A DNA stretch of 64,000 nt from Thalassotalea hakodatensis (GTDB taxonomy: Bacteria > Pseudomonadota > Gammaproteobacteria > Enterobacterales > Alteromonadaceae): assembly GCF_030295995.1 (NCBI RefSeq), contig NZ_AP027365.1:1178001-1242000 (forward strand). Reading direction: 5' to 3'. The position numbers and the translations under genes are program-made. This document shows, one piece after another, positions 61,663-64,000 of the stretch; within the stretch, counting starts at the first letter, position 1; every line of letters starts with the position of its first letter. Below the pieces are notes generated by a model. It was given only the letters and a program-made list of their open reading frames with translations, ran no database searches and was not told where the DNA came from.

Positions 61663-62939
61663 CTGACGGATCCCCATTTTTATATAACTGAACATATTTG
61701 ATAATAAGCTAAAAAGTTTTCTCGACTTTTCTGTAGATAGTGATTTTTAATTTTGTGGAGTCTATGCCGAATTACTTGCTTCGCCAATGTAAGAAACGAT
61801 AGAACTCTGCGGTGTTTTATCGTATTAGCCTGAAACATTATTTGCCAATTGCGCTGCTCCGCTTCAAAGCCAACAAACCAAAGTAATAGACTAGCTAAAC
61901 ATGCAATTAAGCACAAGGCACTCATTCGCCTTACGCCTTGTGTTTTACTAAACCGCCACGAAAAGCCATATTGTTGGCTTTTGTCATCGCGAAAGTTTTG
62001 CTCAATTTGCATCCTTTTACTGTACAACTTAATTACTTGATCACTAGTGAGTGTATTATCTGATGTTGCGAGTAACCATGGCTCATGAGCATGCCGTCGA
62101 TACATGCGAGTATCTTTAGTAAAACGGCTATTCCCTTTTCGTCCTTTGTATTTTCCTTTGTACAAATGGAGAAATGCATCACATGCTGTTGGACTGTGTT
62201 GAGTAACCCTCGCTTTGCCAAGTCGAGTTGGTTGACAGCTCGCTCCCTGATGAAAGGCAGGGAGTTTTTCCCAAGTATTTTTACCTTCTAACTTACATGT
62301 CATCGTGCCTCTGAGACGGCCAATAAAGTGCCATCCTAATGAACGGACTTTAGTATACCAAGGAGTAAGAAAACCACCATCTGACAAAATATAAACGGAC
62401 CGGTGTTCACCAATAACTTGAAGGAGGTTGTCTAAAAATCTGGCATTGGTTTCTGGCGTATCAAAATCTTTTAATTCAACAACCATGTTGTAAAGCACTA
62501 AAGAACGGCCGTCAACGAGTAAACTCGCTCTAAGCAGGTGGTAATCTGAACGACAACAACCACTCCAGTCCACTGCAATGGCTAAATAAGGCAAGTTGCT
62601 AATGATTGGTTTGGCCAACGAAGCGTATATTTCAACTTGTTGGTTAAACAAATGCTCGTTATTAAGAAAACGAGCAACCCTTTTTATTTTATGCTTAATG
62701 TTCGCACGCCCAGCTAAGTAACGCCCCAAACTTGTTAAGGTTAATCTATCAGACGCTATAAGTGCTTCAGAGCATGCTTTAAGTGTCTTCATTCTCGCTT
62801 GATTGAAATTCGATAAGGACTTATCAAAGAAGTTATGGCAAAGTAAGGATTCAGGCATAGCATTTTACTCTTATTTTTGTTTTGGCGAACTAATAAGATC
62901 ATAAAATGTTGTGCCTGTCATTTTTTGGGGATTCGTCAG
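61663..62939 (-). mobile_element. IS10-like insertion sequence (IS4 family)
   Basis: The 1277-base element has ends CTGACGGATCCCCA and, inverted, CTGACGAATCCCCA, close to the known IS10 ends. It is flanked by an exact 9-base target duplication CCCAAAGGG (61654-61662 and 62940-62948). A GATC lies at positions 7-10 of the end next to the transposase C-terminus, as at the inside end of IS10, and another at 62896-62899 in the leader of the transposase gene. The element looks intact. Confidence 0.93.
61680..62858 (-). CDS. IS10-like transposase (IS4 family DDE)
   Basis: The 392-residue transposase has the DDE triad at D97 (AIAVDWSG), D160 (ILSDGGF) and E286, close to the D97, D161, E292 of IS10. 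The YREK signature is complete: Y-x2-R-x3-E-x6-K in YSKRMQIEQNFRDDK. It cuts and pastes its element. No frameshift or truncation is seen, so it may be active. Confidence 0.95.
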   Translation of the reverse strand: MPESLLCHNFFDKSLSNFNQARMKTLKACSEALIASDRLTLTSLGRYLAGRANIKHKIKRVARFLNNEHLFNQQVEIYASLAKPIISNLPYLAIAVDWSGCCRSDYHLLRASLLVDGRSLVLYNMVVELKDFDTPETNARFLDNLLQVIGEHRSVYILSDGGFLTPWYTKVRSLGWHFIGRLRGTMTCKLEGKNTWEKLPAFHQGASCQPTRLGKARVTQHSPTACDAFLHLYKGKYKGRKGNSRFTKDTRMYRRHAHEPWLLATSDNTLTSDQVIKLYSKRMQIEQNFRDDKSQQYGFSWRFSKTQGVRRMSALCLIACLASLLLWFVGFEAEQRNWQIMFQANTIKHRRVLSFLTLAKQVIRHRLHKIKNHYLQKSRENFLAYYQICSVI

Positions 62940-63105
62940 CCCAAAGGGCAGCGTTTTTTGTCATTTATACGTCGTTATTGCTTTTTCATGTGGAATAACC
63001 ACACATTAATCGCAATGCCTTGTCTAAATACCAATAAACTGCTGCAAAAATAAACACTAAAGATCAACAGACCCTAGGCGCCTTCCTAGAAACTAATGTT
63101 ATCGG

Positions 63106-64000
63106 TTATATACCGCAGCTTTTACCTTGGTTTTTCTTCTTCAACCATTTATGTAATGGCGCAAAGTAATCTAAGATTGCTGTAGCATCCATTTGTTCGC
63201 TACCGGTTAGCACCTTATAAGCTTGCTGCCATGGTTTACTTTGTCCCATTTCTAACACTTCATTCAGTGCCTTTCCAGCCTCTTTATTATTATAAATAGA
63301 GCATCGATGAATGGGATCTGTGTTACCCGCAATTTCACATAACGCTTTATGAAATTCAAATTGCTGGATATGTGCTAAGAAATAGCGAGAATATGGCACA
63401 CCACCTGGCACATGATATTTTGCACCTGGATCAAACGCGTTATCTGGACGGGCTACAGGAGCCGCAATACCTTGATATTTTTCACGAAGTTCCCACCATG
63501 CCGTATTGTAATTTTCAGGCGTAATTTCACCCGAGTATACTTTCCAACGCCATTGATCAACTAATAAGCCAAAAGGAATAAACGCCACTTTATCAAGTGC
63601 CATTTTCATTAATAATCCAATGTCTTTTGATTCATCTGGAATTGAATCAATTAGGCCAATTTCTTTAAGGTATTTAGGCGTAACAGAGAGTGCGATAGTA
63701 TCGCCAATTGCTTCATGAAAGCCATCATTCGCACTTCCTTGATATAGCGTAGGTTGGTTTTTGTAGGCGCGTTGATAAAAGTTATGTCCTAATTCATGAT
63801 GAATTACGTTAAATTCTTCCCCGGTTTTTTGAATACACATTTTAATACGAATATCATCTTTAGCATCTAAATTCCATGCTGATGCATGACATACTACGTC
63901 ACGATCTTTTGGTTTAGTAAATAAAGAACGCTCCCAAAATGTTTCGGGTAGTGGTTCAAAGCCTAGAGAGGTAAAAAAATGCTCGGCGCCTTTTACCATT
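63106..64000 (-). CDS. M2-family metallopeptidase (ACE-like), C-terminal part
   Basis: The gene runs out of the window, so only the C-terminal 298 residues or so are seen. The zinc site is HHELGHNFY (HExxH) with the third ligand in [13 protein letters not shown] about 25 residues later, the M2 peptidyl-dipeptidase pattern, and [20 protein letters not shown] later. Bacterial members release dipeptides from peptide C-termini and are usually exported; the signal peptide would lie outside. The first Met visible at the edge is internal. Confidence 0.93.
   Translation of the reverse strand, partial: MVKGAEHFFTSLGFEPLPETFWERSLFTKPKDRDVVCHASAWNLDAKDDIRIKMCIQKTGEEFNVIHHELGHNFYQRAYKNQPTLYQGSANDGFHEAIGDTIALSVTPKYLKEIGLIDSIPDESKDIGLLMKMALDKVAFIPFGLLVDQWRWKVYSGEITPENYNTAWWELREKYQGIAAPVARPDNAFDPGAKYHVPGGVPYSRYFLAHIQQFEFHKALCEIAGNTDPIHRCSIYNNKEAGKALNEVLEMGQSKPWQQAYKVLTGSEQMDATAILDYFAPLHKWLKKKNQGKSCGI

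Larger units (their letters stand above)
61525..63076. mobile_element. Main inverted-repeat family, copy D (long form), interrupted by an IS
   Basis: Outer ends TAGGGTCTGTTGA (61525-61537) and TCAACAGACCCTA (63064-63076) are inverted and bounded by TA. The two parts, 61525-61662 and 62940-63076, are a split copy: joining them gives an element of about 266 bases after removing one duplicated 9-mer. Internal hairpins are ACATGG-TTATT-CCATGT (61598-61614) and TGTGG-AATAA-CCACA (62989-63003). End and internal order match copies A-C despite diverged sequence. Confidence 0.8.
61507..63084 (-). terminator. M2-peptidase terminator split by nested insertions
   Basis: On the minus strand AAGGCGCC (63084-63077) would pair with GGCGCCTT (61518-61511), followed by a T run (to 61507). 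Today 1558 bases lie between the arms. Removing the inverted-repeat element and one TA leaves an 8-base loop, a textbook intrinsic terminator for the peptidase gene. Confidence 0.65.

Overview
The window looks like a chromosome segment of a marine gammaproteobacterium of the order Alteromonadales, most likely Colwelliaceae (Colwellia/Thalassotalea type). This is inferred from an A/T-rich, UAA-biased gene style, the five-gene DUF3450/ExbB/ExbB/ExbD/TonB/TPR cluster, CsiV next to mfd, CysB next to SdaA, and dense small inverted-repeat elements. I saw no rRNA, tRNA or CRISPR array.

Region 1 (about 1-6050) is accessory DNA: the 3' end of an endonuclease/exonuclease/phosphatase-fold gene, two coupled minus-strand genes (a resolvase-like protein lacking its catalytic residues and a smaller protein sharing a module with it), a 589-base palindrome-containing control region with a strong promoter, and a plus-strand operon led by a primase-helicase fusion and ending in small proteins. 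It reads as the replication/control core of an integrated element.

Region 2 (6371-31561) is mostly core: ComFB, PriC and a TSUP permease; a complete TonB2-type energy-transduction operon (9043-13987); a small membrane protein and stand-alone receiver; apt-dnaX-ybaB with a clear programmed -1 frameshift site in dnaX; cysB, sdaA, nudL, pabB, class I fumarase, rmuC, a diguanylate cyclase, an NSS transporter, and an MBL hydrolase paired with a voltage-gated channel whose filter is unusually acidic.

Region 3 (31640-49632) holds an XRE/membrane-protein pair, an Mpo1-like protein, LysE, RsuA, CsiV, Mfd, a hydroxyacid dehydrogenase and a thioesterase. It then has a suggestive lipid block: a fused ornithine-lipid synthase, then a PAP2 phosphatase plus glycosyltransferase, each preceded by PhoB-box-like direct repeats. 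A GntR/ABC exporter operon and a small lipoprotein follow.

Region 4 (49975-64000) contains a glutaredoxin-MauE fusion, a PspB-like protein, an MTHFR-fold protein, DusC, a secreted Cys-Gly-Glu-Gly repeat peptide resembling modified metallophore precursors, two SDRs, an ATL-type alkyltransferase homologue, Hsp20, an exported Tpx, a receiver-CheC/X protein paired with a PAS-GGDEF cyclase, and a truncated M2 peptidase.

At least three families of small inverted-repeat elements are scattered through the core. The main family (copies near 43282, 54049, 61230 and 61525, with relics near 6699, 34811 and 49766) carries hairpins whose stems change together while the loop stays the same. One copy sits in the loop of the M2-peptidase terminator and is itself interrupted by an IS10-like insertion sequence with a 9-bp target duplication.
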